Source of the DNA: Microbacterium karelineae
Lineage (GTDB): Bacteria > Actinomycetota > Actinomycetes > Actinomycetales > Microbacteriaceae
Reading direction: 5' to 3'
Length of the DNA stretch: 64,000 nucleotides
Assembly (NCBI RefSeq): GCF_009745985.1
Contig: NZ_WFIX01000175.1
Span: 62,001 to 126,000, forward strand
Shown here: positions 52,647-62,998 of the stretch, piece by piece
Layout: each line of letters starts with the position of its first letter
Position numbering within the stretch: position 1 is the first letter of the stretch
Program-made: the position numbers and the translations under genes
Notes under the pieces: generated by a model
What the model saw: the letters and a program-made list of their open reading frames with translations, nothing else
The model's database searches: none
What the model was told of the DNA's origin: nothing

Positions 52647-53672
52647 ATGCCGAGAACCAGACCGCCGTCGATGGCGGATGTCGCCGCCGAGGCGGGGGTG
52701 TCGCACCAGACCGTCTCCCGCGTGCTCAACGGGCACGCCTACGTCCGCGATGACACCCGAGAGCGCGTGCTCGCCGCCATCCGTGCACTCGGCTATCGGC
52801 CGAATCAGGCGGCACGCACGCTCGCGACGAGCCGCAGCGCGACGATCGGGATCGTCACCACAGGCACGACGCACTACGGTCCCGCGAGCACGGTCCTCGC
52901 GATCGAGGAGGCCGCCCGCGCGGCCGGATACTTCGTGTCGATCGCGGCGCTGAACTCGCGGGATTCTGGCGCGGCGGCCGCCGTCCTCGACCAGCTCATC
53001 ACGCAGGGTGTCGACGGGATCGTCGTGGTGGCGCCGCTCGTCGACGTCGCGCGGCTCGTCGACGACGTGGCGCCCCGGATCCCGGTCGTCGTGGTGGCCG
53101 CGCGGCGCGACACGCCGGAGGGCTCCTCCGTGCGCTATGTCGCGGTGGACCAGCGCGCCGGTGCGGTGCGCCTCACGGCGCGCCTGATCGAGCTGGGTCA
53201 TGAGCGCATCGCCCACATCGAGGGGCCGTCGGGGTGGTTCGACGCGATCGAGCGCTCCCGCGGCTTCGCCGATGCGCTCGAGGTCGCCGGTGCGCGGGGA
53301 GTCGTCATCCCCGCGGAGGGGTGGAGTGCGCAGCACGGCTACGACGTGGGCGCGCGCCTCGCCGACGAGGTTGCGGGTGGGGTCACGGCCGTGTTCGCGG
53401 GCAACGACTATCTCGCTCTCGGCGCGATGCGCGCGCTCTGGGAGCGCGGCGTGGAAGTGCCGGACGGCGTCTCCGTCGCCGGCTTCGACGACATCGACGG
53501 CAGCGGATTCCTCGTGCCGTCGCTCACGACCGTGCGCCAGCCGTTCTCGCGGTTGGGGGCCGCCGCAGTCGCGGGACTCATCGACGCGTGGGGCGGGGCG
53601 GACGCTCCGGACGCTGCGGCGATCGCGCCGGAGCTCGTCGAGCGCGACAGCACCGCACCGCCCACGAGGTGA
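52647..53672 (+). CDS. LacI-family regulator of the arabinose operon
   Basis: 341 residues. HTH SMADVAAEAGVSHQTVSRVL at 9-28 and the hinge helix NQAARTLATSRS; periplasmic-binding-protein-like sugar domain after it. TACTCT seven bases before the ATG suggests a leaderless start. It sits 80 bases before araB, next to the LacI-type operator, so it most likely represses araBDA. Confidence 0.92.
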   Translation: MPRTRPPSMADVAAEAGVSHQTVSRVLNGHAYVRDDTRERVLAAIRALGYRPNQAARTLATSRSATIGIVTTGTTHYGPASTVLAIEEAARAAGYFVSIAALNSRDSGAAAAVLDQLITQGVDGIVVVAPLVDVARLVDDVAPRIPVVVVAARRDTPEGSSVRYVAVDQRAGAVRLTARLIELGHERIAHIEGPSGWFDAIERSRGFADALEVAGARGVVIPAEGWSAQHGYDVGARLADEVAGGVTAVFAGNDYLALGAMRALWERGVEVPDGVSVAGFDDIDGSGFLVPSLTTVRQPFSRLGAAAVAGLIDAWGGADAPDAAAIAPELVERDSTAPPTR

Positions 53673-53689
53673 GGGTTCCGTCCCGCATG

Positions 53690-53703
53690 TGTGAGCGCTA
53701 ACA
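53690..53703 (+). promoter_or_regulatory. LacI-type operator ahead of araB
   Basis: TGTGAGCGCTAACA is a near-perfect palindrome around GCGC, the shape of LacI/GalR-family sites. It is 50 bases before the araB ATG and 18 after the lacI-type gene. Confidence 0.7.
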
Positions 53704-53752
53704 TGTTTCCGACGGTCCGCACGGCGGACGCGGAGCGATGACGCGATGAGGG

Positions 53753-55378
53753 ATGGAGCCGACGGTGGAGCAGCTGCAGACGGATGGCGCACGACGGGCG
53801 ATCCGGGAGGGCGAGACGGCCCTCGGGATCGAGCTCGGGTCGACGCGGATCAAGGCGTGCCTGACGACGCTCGACGGGGCGACGATCGCCGCAGGCGGGC
53901 ACGAGTGGGAGAACACGCTCGAGGACGGCCGCTGGACCTACCCGCTCCGGGAGGTGCATGACGGGCTGCGCGCCGCATACGCCGACCTCGCCGCCGATGT
54001 CCAGCGCCGCTTCGGCGCCGCGCCCGAGCGCGTCGGGGCGATCGGCGTCTCGGCGATGATGCACGGCTACCTTGCGTTCGACGCCGATCGTGAGCTGCTC
54101 GTGCCGTTCCGCACGTGGCGCAACGTCAGCACGACGCGCGCCGCGGCGGCGCTGTCGGACGCGCTCGACGTGAACATCCCGCTGCGCTGGTCGGTCGCGC
54201 ACCTGCACCAGGCGGTCCTCGACGGTGAGGAGCACGTCGCGCGCGTCGCCCACGTCACGACGCTCGCGGGCTACGTCCACGAGCTGCTGACGGGGGAGCG
54301 GATCCTCGGCGTCGGCGACGCGTCGGGCATGTTCCCGATCGATCCCGACACAGGCGACTACGACGCGCGCCTGCGCGAGATCGCCGATGGCCTCCTCCAC
54401 GAGGCCGGGGCCGCGCACCTGCGCCTGGCCGAGCTGCTTCCGAGCGTGCGTCGCGCCGGCCAGGCCGCGGGCCGGCTCACGGACGAGGGCGCGCGCCTGC
54501 TCGACGCCAGCGGGGCGCTCGCGCCCGGCGCTCTCGCGTGCCCGCCCGAGGGCGACGCGGGGACCGGCATGGTCGCGACCAACGCAGTGACGCCCCGCAC
54601 GGGCAATGTGAGCGCGGGGACGAGCATCTTCAGCATGGTCGTCCTCGAGCGCCCCCTCGGTTCGCGCCACGAGGAGATCGACGTCGTCACGACGCCGGCG
54701 GGCGATCCCGTCGCGATGGTGCACTGCAACAACGGCGCGAGCGAGATCGGCGAGTGGGCCGGCGTGTTCCGCGAGTTCGCCCGTTCCCTCGGATCCGAGG
54801 CGTCGGCCGACGACGTGTTCGCGGCCCTGCTCTCGGGTGCGCTCGAGCGCGGCGCCGACGATGGCCTCCTCGCCTACAACCATCTCTCGGGCGAGCCGAT
54901 CGCCGGCCTCGACGAGGGGCGCCCCGTCATCGCCCGCACGCCGTCGTCGACGCTCAGTCTCGGCGGACTCATGCGCGCGCAGGTGCGCGGATCTTTCGCG
55001 ACGCTCAGCCTCGGCATGCGCACGCTCGCGGACGAGGGCGTCGCGATCGACGATATACGCGCCCACGGCGGAGTGTTCCGCACGGCCGGCGTCGCGCAGC
55101 AGCTGCTCGCCGAGGCGCTCGGCGCGCCCGTCACCGTCGGCGAGACCGCGGGCGAGGGCGGCGCATGGGGGGTGGCCGTGCTCGCGGCCTACGCCCGGGC
55201 CTGCGCGGACGCCGCACAGCCGGTCCTGTCGTCCTGGCTCGACGAGCGGATCTTCGCGGGCGAGCGGACGACGACGATCGCGCCCGAGGCCGACGCGGTC
55301 GCCGATCACGCCGCCTATCTCGACCGCTGGTCCGCGGGGCTCGCGATCGAGCGCGCCGCCGTGACCTCTATGAGCTGA
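53753..55378 (+). CDS. araB: Ribulokinase (FGGY kinase)
   Basis: 541 residues. FGGY kinase: ALGIELGSTRIKACLTTLDG at the N-terminus (ATP phosphate-1), central GNVSAGTSIFSMV (adenosine-binding part), and AHGGVFRTAGVAQQLLAEAL in the C-terminal domain. Phosphorylates L-ribulose. The context with araD and araA fixes the assignment to arabinose use over xylulokinase. Confidence 0.92.
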   Translation: MEPTVEQLQTDGARRAIREGETALGIELGSTRIKACLTTLDGATIAAGGHEWENTLEDGRWTYPLREVHDGLRAAYADLAADVQRRFGAAPERVGAIGVSAMMHGYLAFDADRELLVPFRTWRNVSTTRAAAALSDALDVNIPLRWSVAHLHQAVLDGEEHVARVAHVTTLAGYVHELLTGERILGVGDASGMFPIDPDTGDYDARLREIADGLLHEAGAAHLRLAELLPSVRRAGQAAGRLTDEGARLLDASGALAPGALACPPEGDAGTGMVATNAVTPRTGNVSAGTSIFSMVVLERPLGSRHEEIDVVTTPAGDPVAMVHCNNGASEIGEWAGVFREFARSLGSEASADDVFAALLSGALERGADDGLLAYNHLSGEPIAGLDEGRPVIARTPSSTLSLGGLMRAQVRGSFATLSLGMRTLADEGVAIDDIRAHGGVFRTAGVAQQLLAEALGAPVTVGETAGEGGAWGVAVLAAYARACADAAQPVLSSWLDERIFAGERTTTIAPEADAVADHAAYLDRWSAGLAIERAAVTSMS

Positions 55379-55412
55379 CCCTCCACCACTCGACACCACA
55401 CGAGGAGCACGA

Positions 55413-56111
55413 ATGAACGCACCCGCTCAGGTGCCCGCCGCGATGCGGCAGGCGGTCGACGAGGCGAAGGCGCGTGTCGCGCGCCTGCACGACGAGCTGC
55501 CGCGCTGGGAGCTCGTCGCCTGGACCGCCGGGAACGTGTCCGAGCGCGTCCCCGGCGCGGACGGCCACCCCGACCTTCTCGTCATCAAGCCGTCGGGCGT
55601 GCAGTACGACGATCTCGACGCCGACGCCATGGTCGTGTGCGACCTCGATGGCGCGCTCGTCGAGGGGACGCGCAATCCGTCGTCCGACACGGCGGCCCAC
55701 GCGTACGTCTACCGTCACATGCCCGAGGTGGGCGGAGTCGTCCACACGCACTCGACGTACGCGACGGCGTGGGCCGCGCGCGGCGAGGAGATCCCGTGCG
55801 TGCTGACGATGATGGGCGACGAGTTCGGCGGGCCGATCCCCGTCGGCCCGTTCGCGATCATCGGCGATGACTCGATCGGCCGCGGAATCGTGGAGACGCT
55901 GTCGGGCCATCGCTCGACCGCCGTCCTCATGCAGAACCACGGGCCGTTCACGATCGGCACGAGCGGGAGGTCGGCCGTGAAGACCGCCGTCCTGCTCGAG
56001 GAGGTCGCCCGGACGGTGCACATCTCCCGCCAGCTCGGCGAGCCGCTGCCGATCCCGCAGCAGGCCGTCGACTCGCTCTACGACCGCTACCAGAACGTCT
56101 ACGGCCAGTGA
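55413..56111 (+). CDS. araD: L-ribulose-5-phosphate 4-epimerase
   Basis: 232 residues, class II aldolase/epimerase fold. [11 protein letters not shown] near 40, zinc ligands in [10 protein letters not shown] (about 113-122), Tyr/His region near 170. Converts L-ribulose-5-P to D-xylulose-5-P. 34 bases after araB. Confidence 0.95.
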   Translation: MNAPAQVPAAMRQAVDEAKARVARLHDELPRWELVAWTAGNVSERVPGADGHPDLLVIKPSGVQYDDLDADAMVVCDLDGALVEGTRNPSSDTAAHAYVYRHMPEVGGVVHTHSTYATAWAARGEEIPCVLTMMGDEFGGPIPVGPFAIIGDDSIGRGIVETLSGHRSTAVLMQNHGPFTIGTSGRSAVKTAVLLEEVARTVHISRQLGEPLPIPQQAVDSLYDRYQNVYGQ

Positions 56112-56134
56112 CGGCCGCGAAAGGAAATCACACG

Positions 56135-57640
56135 ATGACGAAGCCCTATGCGGACAAGCAGGTCTGGTTCCTCACGGGAAGCCAGCATCTGTACGGGCCC
56201 GAGACGCTCGCACAGGTCGCCGAGCAGTCGCAGGAGGTCGCGGGCACGCTCGACGCGTCCGACGAGATCCCCGCGCCCGTCGTCTGGAAGCCGGTGCTGA
56301 CCGACGCACAGGCGATCCGCCGAGCGATGCTCGAGGCCAACGCCGACGACAGCGTGCTCGGCGTCATCGTCTGGATGCACACCTTCAGCCCCGCGAAGAT
56401 GTGGATCACGGGCCTCGATGAGCTGCGCAAGCCCCTGCTGCACCTGCACACGCAGGCGAACGTCGAGCTGCCCTGGCAGACGATCGACTTCGACTTCATG
56501 AACCTCAACCAGGCGGCGCACGGCGACCGGGAGTTCGCGTACATCGAGACGCGCCTCGGCAAGGCCCGCAAGACCGTCGTGGGCCATGTCAGCGACGACC
56601 GCGTCGTCGGCGAGATCGCCACGTGGCAGCGCGCGGCCGCCGGCGCCCAGGCGGCGCGCAGCATGAAGCTGTGCCGCTTCGGCGACAACATGCGCAATGT
56701 CGCCGTCACGGAGGGCGACAAGACCGAGGCCGAGCTGCGCCTCGGCGTCTCGGTGAACACGTGGGGCGTGAACGAGCTCGCGGCGGCGGTCGACGCCGTC
56801 GACGAGGCGCAGGTCGACGCGCTCGTCGCCGAGTACGAGCGGCTGTACGACGTCGCCCCCGAGCTGCGCGCCGGGGGAGACCGTCACGGTTCGCTGCGCG
56901 ATGCGGCCGCGATCGAGGTCGGGCTGCGCTCCTTCCTCGAGGAGGGCGGATTCGAGGCATTCACGACGAACTTCGAGGACCTCGGATCCCTCACGCAGCT
57001 TCCGGGCATCGCCGTGCAGCGCCTCATGGCCGACGGCTACGGCTTCGGTGCCGAGGGCGACTGGAAGACCGCGATCCTCGTGCGCGTCGCGAACGTGATG
57101 GGCGCCGGCCTGGCGGGCGGCGCGAGCCTCATGGAGGACTACACCTACGACCTCACGCCGGGCGACGAGCGGATCCTCGGCGCCCACATGCTCGAGGTGG
57201 CGCCGTCGCTCACGACGTCGAAGCCCCGCGCCGAGGTGCACGAGCTCGGCATCGGCGGCAAGGAGGATCCGGTGCGGCTCGTCTTCACGGCCGACGCCGG
57301 CCCCGCCGTCGTCGTCGCGATGAGCGATGTGCGCACGCGCTTCCGGCTCACGGCGAACGTCGTCGAGAACGTCGACGCGCCGGACCTGCCGAAGCTCCCC
57401 GTCGGTCGCGCGGTGTGGCGCCCGCAGCCGGATCTGCCCACGAGCGCCGCGTGCTGGATGGCGGCCGGCGCCGCCCACCACACCGTGATGTCGACGGCGG
57501 TCGGCATCGACGCATTCCGCGACTTCGCCGCCATCATGGGCATCGAGCTCGTGACGATCGACGAGTCGACGACGGTGCACGGCTTCCAGAACGAGCTGAA
57601 GTGGAACCAGGTGTACCACCACATCGCCGACGGCCTGTAG
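56135..57640 (+). CDS. araA: L-arabinose isomerase
   Basis: 501 residues, the usual length. N-terminus [31 protein letters not shown], and catalytic Glu region ([22 protein letters not shown]). Converts L-arabinose to L-ribulose. ATG at 56135 with AAAGGA ahead. Last gene of the ara operon; followed by a strong hairpin. Confidence 0.97.
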   Translation: MTKPYADKQVWFLTGSQHLYGPETLAQVAEQSQEVAGTLDASDEIPAPVVWKPVLTDAQAIRRAMLEANADDSVLGVIVWMHTFSPAKMWITGLDELRKPLLHLHTQANVELPWQTIDFDFMNLNQAAHGDREFAYIETRLGKARKTVVGHVSDDRVVGEIATWQRAAAGAQAARSMKLCRFGDNMRNVAVTEGDKTEAELRLGVSVNTWGVNELAAAVDAVDEAQVDALVAEYERLYDVAPELRAGGDRHGSLRDAAAIEVGLRSFLEEGGFEAFTTNFEDLGSLTQLPGIAVQRLMADGYGFGAEGDWKTAILVRVANVMGAGLAGGASLMEDYTYDLTPGDERILGAHMLEVAPSLTTSKPRAEVHELGIGGKEDPVRLVFTADAGPAVVVAMSDVRTRFRLTANVVENVDAPDLPKLPVGRAVWRPQPDLPTSAACWMAAGAAHHTVMSTAVGIDAFRDFAAIMGIELVTIDESTTVHGFQNELKWNQVYHHIADGL

Positions 57641-57649
57641 GCCGTTCCC

Positions 57650-57703
57650 GACGTACGCGCCCCGTTCCTCGCCGGTCGGCGGAGGGCGGGGCGCGCGTAC
57701 GTC
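57650..57703. terminator. Bidirectional terminator between araA and fbpC
   Basis: GACGTACGCGCCCCG pairs with CGGGGCGCGCGTACGTC with a small bulge, between convergent operons. Confidence 0.65.
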
Positions 57704-58778
57704 AGCCGGCGGGGTAGGCGAGGGCGGTCCCGCGCACGCGCACCGTCACGGCGTCGTCCTCCTCGGGGGCTCCGACGGCGGGGATCGACGCGCGCAGCTC
57801 CGCACCGTCGACCGAGATCGCGGCGATGGCCTGGTAACCGGTGAACGTGACGCTCAGCACTGTTCCGGGCACGCCGGCGCCCTCGCCGAGGCGAAGCTGC
57901 TCGGGGCGCAGGAGGAGGCAGACCTCGCTGCCATCCGCGGGTGCCTGATCGATCGCCCACACGGCGGGGACGGATCCGAGCACGCACCGCACGATGCCCA
58001 CCGAGGAGTCGCCCCGGCTCGCCCAGCGTCCGGGGAGCAGGACGGCGTCCCCCATGAAGCTCGCCACCCATGTCGATGCTGGGCGGAGGAACACGCCGCG
58101 GGGCGTGTCCTGCTGCAGGACGCGTCCGTCGCTCATCACGGCGATCCGATCGGCCACAGAGAGCGCCTCGCGCTGATCGTGCGTGACGATGACGCCCGTC
58201 ATCCCCTCGGCGTGCAGCCACTGGCGCGTCGACGCGCGCAGCTCGTCGCGCAGCAGGGGATCGAGGGCGCCGAACGGCTCGTCGAGGAGCACGAGGTCGG
58301 GACGCGAGGCGAGCGCACGGGCCAGGGCGACGCGTTGCGCCTGACCGCCCGAGAGCTCGTCGGGGAATCGACGTGCAGAGGAGTCGAGGCCGACGAGGTC
58401 GAGCAGTCTCCGCGCCTCCGGGTCGTCGGCGCGGCGCTTCGCGAGGCGGCGCGATGCAACGCTGCGCAGGCCGTAGGCGACGTTCTCGGCCGCCGTGAGG
58501 TGGGGGAAGAGCGTCGCGCCCTGCGGCACCCAGCCGACGCGCCTGCGTTCGGGAGGGATGTGGGTGCCGGACGAGGCGACGACGCGGTCGCCGATGCGGA
58601 TCGTCCCGGTGACGGCGCGCTCGAGGCCGGCGATCGCGCGCAGGGCCGTGGTCTTTCCGCATCCGCTCGGTCCGACGAGCGCGAGCAGCTCGCCCGGGGC
58701 CGCGACGAGATCGATCTCGTGCAGGATCCGCTCGCTTCCGTATGCGACGGCGAGGCCGGAGACCGAGAGACCCGTCAT
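57702..58778 (-). CDS. fbpC: Ferric iron ABC transporter ATP-binding protein
   Basis: 358 residues from ATG 58778. Walker A GPSGCGKTT near 37, signature LSGGQAQRVALARAL near 137, Walker B LVLLDEPFGALD, H-loop VTHDQ; C-terminal TOBE-like domain after about 240. Four-base overlap with the permease gene. Third gene of fbpABC. Confidence 0.9.
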   Translation of the reverse strand: MTGLSVSGLAVAYGSERILHEIDLVAAPGELLALVGPSGCGKTTALRAIAGLERAVTGTIRIGDRVVASSGTHIPPERRRVGWVPQGATLFPHLTAAENVAYGLRSVASRRLAKRRADDPEARRLLDLVGLDSSARRFPDELSGGQAQRVALARALASRPDLVLLDEPFGALDPLLRDELRASTRQWLHAEGMTGVIVTHDQREALSVADRIAVMSDGRVLQQDTPRGVFLRPASTWVASFMGDAVLLPGRWASRGDSSVGIVRCVLGSVPAVWAIDQAPADGSEVCLLLRPEQLRLGEGAGVPGTVLSVTFTGYQAIAAISVDGAELRASIPAVGAPEEDDAVTVRVRGTALAYPAG

Positions 58779-60325
58779 GATGCGACTCCGTCTCGGATGA
58801 GGGGGGCGTCGTCGCGCGCGCCGACGCGCGAGAGCAGCAGGGCGGGGATCGCGGCGGCGACCAGGAGCGCGAGTGCGTACGGTGCCGCGGATCCGTATGC
58901 GTTCACCTCGGTGTGCGACCAGAGCTCGGTCGCGAGCGTGTTCGTGCCGGTCGGGCGCAGCAGGAGCGTCGCGGGGAGCTCCTTCATCGCGGTGACGGCC
59001 ACGAGCAGCGCCGCGCCGGCGATGCCGGGGGCGGCGAGAGGGGCCGTGACGCGGCGCCAGACCGCGACCCGGCCGGATCCCAGGGTACGCGCGACCTCCT
59101 CGAGCCCCGTCGGCACCTGGTCGATGGCGCTTCGCACGCCGCCGATGGCCTTGGGGACGAACAGCACACCATAGGCGAAGGAGAGCACGCCGATCGACTG
59201 ATACCACTGTGGAACCAGGGCGAGTGAGGCGAACACGAGCGACAGGCCCACGACGATGCCGGGTACGCCGAGGGGCAGCGTGCCGAGCGCGTCGATCGTC
59301 TGCACGGTGCGTCCGTGCCAGCGCGCGGAGAGGACGCCGATGGGCAGTGCCAGCAGGAGCGCGACGACGGCACCCGCGCCCGCGAGCGTCGCCGTCGCGA
59401 GCACGGCGTCGAGGAAGCGGCGCGGATCGACCGCCTGTGTCTGATCTGCCTGGACCCACCTGACGATGAGGGCGATCGCGGGCACCCCTGCCGCGAGAAC
59501 GGGAACGGCGAGCAGCCATGCTCCGGCGATCGGCGCGAGCCGCCCGGGGGACACGCGGCCCACGCGCCCGGATCCCGTGGCGACGCCGTGCGCGCGGCGT
59601 CTCATCCACTGCTCGACGACGACGACGGCGAGCGCCACGAGGATGAGGACCGAGGAGAGGACGGCCGCATAGTCGCGGTCGAAGCTGGTCGAGTATGCCC
59701 GGAAGATCGCGGTCGTGAGAACGGGGAAGCGGAAGAGCGCGAGCCCGCCGAAGTCGCTCAGCGTGTACAGGCACACGAGCAGGGCGCCTGCGAGAACCGC
59801 AGGCCGGATCTGGGGGAGCGTGCCGACGAGGAATGCGCCCAGCGGGCCTCGCCCGAGCGTACGGGCGACGTCGTCGCGGTCGGCCGACGCGGCGTTCAGC
59901 GCCGCGACGGTGGGCAGGACGACGTAGGGGACGCCGACGAGGGTGAGCACGAACCACGCGGCCCAGAATCCCGACATCGAGGGGAACGCGGCGAGCCATC
60001 CGTAGGCGGCGACGTATGACGGCACGGCGAGGGGAATCGCGGCGATCGCCGCCCACACGCGGATCCCTCGGAGGCGGACGCGGGCGAGCATCCACGCGGT
60101 CGGGACGCCGATGAGCACGGCAGCGAGCGTGACCGACAGGGACAGGACGAGGGAGTTCCGCAGCAGCTCGAGGAGGCGCGGTCGCGTGAGCGTGGCGAGG
60201 ACGCTGTCCGGTCCCGCCCCCGCCACGCGCACGACCAGGTAGATGAGCGGGATCGATGCCGCCGACGCGCAGCAGACCGCCGCCGCGACGAGCGCGGCGG
60301 GCGGCCTGCGGTGGGTCGGCGCCAA
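58775..60325 (-). CDS. fbpB: Ferric iron ABC transporter permease
   Basis: About 516 residues, duplicated permease with about 12 helices: two half-modules, each with an EAA-type loop (VARTLGRGPLGAFLVGTLPQ and VARTLGSGRVAVWRRVTAPL), as in FbpB. The frame has no ATG near; a TTG at 60325, just across the fbpA stop, gives the best N-terminus. Overlaps fbpC. Confidence 0.87.
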   Translation of the reverse strand: MAPTHRRPPAALVAAAVCCASAASIPLIYLVVRVAGAGPDSVLATLTRPRLLELLRNSLVLSLSVTLAAVLIGVPTAWMLARVRLRGIRVWAAIAAIPLAVPSYVAAYGWLAAFPSMSGFWAAWFVLTLVGVPYVVLPTVAALNAASADRDDVARTLGRGPLGAFLVGTLPQIRPAVLAGALLVCLYTLSDFGGLALFRFPVLTTAIFRAYSTSFDRDYAAVLSSVLILVALAVVVVEQWMRRRAHGVATGSGRVGRVSPGRLAPIAGAWLLAVPVLAAGVPAIALIVRWVQADQTQAVDPRRFLDAVLATATLAGAGAVVALLLALPIGVLSARWHGRTVQTIDALGTLPLGVPGIVVGLSLVFASLALVPQWYQSIGVLSFAYGVLFVPKAIGGVRSAIDQVPTGLEEVARTLGSGRVAVWRRVTAPLAAPGIAGAALLVAVTAMKELPATLLLRPTGTNTLATELWSHTEVNAYGSAAPYALALLVAAAIPALLLSRVGARDDAPLIRDGVAS

Positions 60326-60326
60326 G

Positions 60327-61379
60327 TTACAGCAGGCCGGCCTCGGCGAGGAGCTCCTGCGTGGCATCGAGCGAATCGAGATCGCTGAGGTCCAGCCCCG
60401 GGTTCACGAGCTCATCGATCGCGGGCAGGCCCTCCGGCGCGTCGATTCCGGGAACGAGCGGGTACTCGTACGTGCTCTCGACGAAGTAGGTCTGGCCGGC
60501 GTCCGACAGGAGGTACTCGACGAAGGCGATCGCAGCCTCATCGCCCTCCGAGGGCGCGAGGATCGCGGCGCCCGTCACGTTCACGATCCCGCCCGCGTCG
60601 CCAGGGAGGAACTTCAGCTGCGCGCGCATCTCGTCGGCTCCCTGCTCGGCGGCGCGCTGATACCAGTAGTAGTGATTGATGAGGGCGAGATCGAGCTCGC
60701 CCGTGTTGACCAGGTCGAGAGTCGCGCCGTTCTTCTCGGTGAGCACGGGGCTGTTCGCCGCGATCCCCTCCGCCCACGCGAGAGCGGCGTCTTCGCCCTC
60801 GAGCACGCGCAGCGCGGTGATGAACGACTGGAAGCTCGCGTTGCCGGGCGGGAAGCCGACGCGGCCGGACCACTCGGGATCGGTCAGCGCGTCGACGGCG
60901 TCGGGGACGTCGCCCTCGGCGAGGGCCTCACCGTCGTACGCGATGACACGCGCACGACCCGTGACGCCGACCCAGGAGGCATCGGTCGACGTGAATCCCG
61001 CGGGGACCGAGGCGGCGGTCTCGTCGGGCAGCGTCGCGAGCAGATCGGCCTTCGCCAGAGCGCCCAGCGCGCCGGCGTCCTGCGAGAGGAAGACGTCCGC
61101 GGGCGTGTTCGCGCCCTCCTCGAGGAGAAGAGCGTTGAGCTCGGTCGTTCCGGCGTAGCGCACCTCGACGTCGATGCCCGTGTCGTCGGTGAACTGCTCG
61201 ACGAGGGGAGCGATCAGCTCTTCGTCGCGGCCCGCGTAGAGCACGATCGACTGGTCCGCACCGGCGGAGTCGGACTGGTCATCGCCTTCTGCGGGCGCCG
61301 CGGATCCGCCGCAGGCGCTGAGGGCGAACAGCGCGGCGAGGGCGCTCGTCGCGCCGAGGGCAGAGGTCATGCGTCGCAT
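60327..61379 (-). CDS. fbpA: Ferric iron substrate-binding lipoprotein
   Basis: 350 residues from ATG 61379 (CAGGAG ahead). Signal peptide with lipobox LSAC near 23; IVLYAGRDEELIAPLVEQFT and the NHYYWYQ motif with two adjacent tyrosines that bind Fe(III) in FbpA proteins. First gene of fbpABC, behind an iron box. Confidence 0.92.
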   Translation of the reverse strand: MRRMTSALGATSALAALFALSACGGSAAPAEGDDQSDSAGADQSIVLYAGRDEELIAPLVEQFTDDTGIDVEVRYAGTTELNALLLEEGANTPADVFLSQDAGALGALAKADLLATLPDETAASVPAGFTSTDASWVGVTGRARVIAYDGEALAEGDVPDAVDALTDPEWSGRVGFPPGNASFQSFITALRVLEGEDAALAWAEGIAANSPVLTEKNGATLDLVNTGELDLALINHYYWYQRAAEQGADEMRAQLKFLPGDAGGIVNVTGAAILAPSEGDEAAIAFVEYLLSDAGQTYFVESTYEYPLVPGIDAPEGLPAIDELVNPGLDLSDLDSLDATQELLAEAGLL

Positions 61380-61452
61380 GGGGGCTCCTGGTGAGGGGGA
61401 GGGGACACGCACCCCCGGGGAAGCCTGCTGCAGGGACGCGTCTGCACGAAGG

Positions 61453-61471
61453 TATAGTGAGGCTCACCTAA
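61453..61471 (-). promoter_or_regulatory. DtxR/IdeR-type iron box of fbpABC
   Basis: Minus strand TTAGGTGAGCCTCACTATA matches the IdeR/DtxR consensus (TTAGGTTAGSCTAACCTAA) at most positions and overlaps the likely -10. Iron-loaded regulator would block fbpABC when iron is plentiful. Confidence 0.75.
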
Positions 61472-61544
61472 CTTGCAAGTCGATCGCCGTGTCGACCGCT
61501 TTTCCGGCCCGGTCGAGGCGCGGGCCTGACGCCGCTCGCGCGCC

Positions 61545-61601
61545 TTGACATCGTTTCGCGCGGCGTGCACAATTGGTCCAACGCTGTTCTACAACGTTGT
61601 A
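61545..61601 (+). promoter_or_regulatory. Promoter and operator of the sugar ABC transporter
   Basis: TTGACA (61545-61550), 17 bases, CACAAT (61568-61573), then the palindrome TACAACGTTGTA (61590-61601) just after the expected start, with flanking T/A symmetry. A LacI-type repressor is expected; none is encoded in the visible part of this operon. Confidence 0.75.
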
Positions 61602-61652
61602 AATCTCGACGAGACATCGGTGTCCCACACCGCGAGAGGACTGAACACAGCC

Positions 61653-62993
61653 ATGAGGAAGAATCGACTTCTCGCTGCGGGCGGCACGGTCGCCGTCGCC
61701 GCAGCAGCACTGACCGCATGCTCCGGCGGAGCCGCCGAAGCCACCTGCACGAACGAGATCACGAACGACGAGGCCACCCAGGTCACGGTCTGGGCCTGGT
61801 ATCCCGCGTTCGAGCAGGTCGTCGACCTGTTCAACGAGACCCACGACGACATCCAGGTGTGCTGGACGAACGCCGGTCAGGGAGCGGACGAGTACAACAA
61901 GTTCTCGACCGCGCTCGAGGCGGGTTCGGGAGCGCCCGACGTCATCATGCTCGAGTCGGAGCAGCTGCCGAGCTTCACGATCCAGGAGGGTCTCGTCGAC
62001 CTGTCCGAATACGGCGCCGACGAGATCGCGGGCGAGTACACCGAGGGCGCCTGGCAGGACGTCTCGAGCGGCGACGGCGTCTACGCCATCCCGGTCGACG
62101 GCGGCCCCATGGGAATGCTCTACCGCCAGGACATCTTCGACGAGCACGGCATCGAGGTGCCGACCACGTGGGACGAGTTCGCCGACGCCGCGCAGCAGCT
62201 GAAGGACGCCGGCGCGCCCGGTGTCCTCGCCGACTTCCCCGCGAACGGCGGCGCCTACATCTACGCCCTCATGGCGCAGGCCGGCGCCGAGCCGTTCAGC
62301 TACGACGCGACCACCCCCCAGCAGGTCGGCATCGACGTCAACAGCGACGAGGCGAAGCAGGTCATGACCTACTGGAACGACCTCGTCCAGAAGGACCTCG
62401 TCGCGACCGACGACGCCTTCACCGCCGACTACAACACGAAGCTCGTCGACGGCACCTACGCCGTGTACGTCGCCGCCGCGTGGGGCCCCGGCTACCTCGG
62501 CGGCCTCGAGGACGCCGACGCCGACGCGCAGTGGCGCGCCGCCCCCGTCCCGCAGTGGGACCCGGAGAACCCCGTGCAGATCAACTGGGGCGGATCCACG
62601 TTCGCCGTGACGACCCAGACGCCGGAGGAGCGCCTCGACGCGGCGGCCACCGTCGCGAAGGAGATCTTCCGCACCGAGGAGGCGTGGCAGATCGGCATCG
62701 ACGAGGCCGCGCTGTTCCCGCTGTGGAAGCCGGTTCTCGAGTCCGAGGAGTTCGCCCAGAAGGAGTACCCCTTCTTCGACGGCCAGAAGATCAACGAGGA
62801 CGTCTTCCTCGAGGCCGCCGGTGGATACACCGGCTTCGGGTTCAGCCCGTTCCAGGTCTACGCCTATGACCAGACGAACGAGCAGCTGTTCGCCATGACC
62901 GAGGGGGAGAAGGACGCCGCGACGGCGCTCGACGACCTGCAGGACGTGCTCGTGCAGTACGCGACCAACCAGAGCTTCGAGCTCACCGAGTGA
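61653..62993 (+). CDS. Sugar ABC transporter substrate-binding lipoprotein
   Basis: 446 residues from ATG 61653. Lipobox LTAC near 21-24 and a type I solute-binding fold of the MalE/UgpB cluster (VTVWAWYPAFEQVVDLFNET at start, INWGGSTFAV near the end). Sugar specificity not evident. Followed by a strong hairpin and permease genes. Confidence 0.92.
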   Translation: MRKNRLLAAGGTVAVAAAALTACSGGAAEATCTNEITNDEATQVTVWAWYPAFEQVVDLFNETHDDIQVCWTNAGQGADEYNKFSTALEAGSGAPDVIMLESEQLPSFTIQEGLVDLSEYGADEIAGEYTEGAWQDVSSGDGVYAIPVDGGPMGMLYRQDIFDEHGIEVPTTWDEFADAAQQLKDAGAPGVLADFPANGGAYIYALMAQAGAEPFSYDATTPQQVGIDVNSDEAKQVMTYWNDLVQKDLVATDDAFTADYNTKLVDGTYAVYVAAAWGPGYLGGLEDADADAQWRAAPVPQWDPENPVQINWGGSTFAVTTQTPEERLDAAATVAKEIFRTEEAWQIGIDEAALFPLWKPVLESEEFAQKEYPFFDGQKINEDVFLEAAGGYTGFGFSPFQVYAYDQTNEQLFAMTEGEKDAATALDDLQDVLVQYATNQSFELTE

Positions 62994-62998
62994 CGATT

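Noticed and set aside
53408-55399. 663-codon open frame against araB
   Set aside because: Antisense to a complete FGGY kinase; no domain seen.
57702-60095. 797-codon minus-strand open frame across fbpC and fbpB
   Set aside because: Only its first-listed part coincides with fbpC; the extension over fbpB is Arg/Pro-rich and overlaps a clear permease. It is a high-GC shadow.
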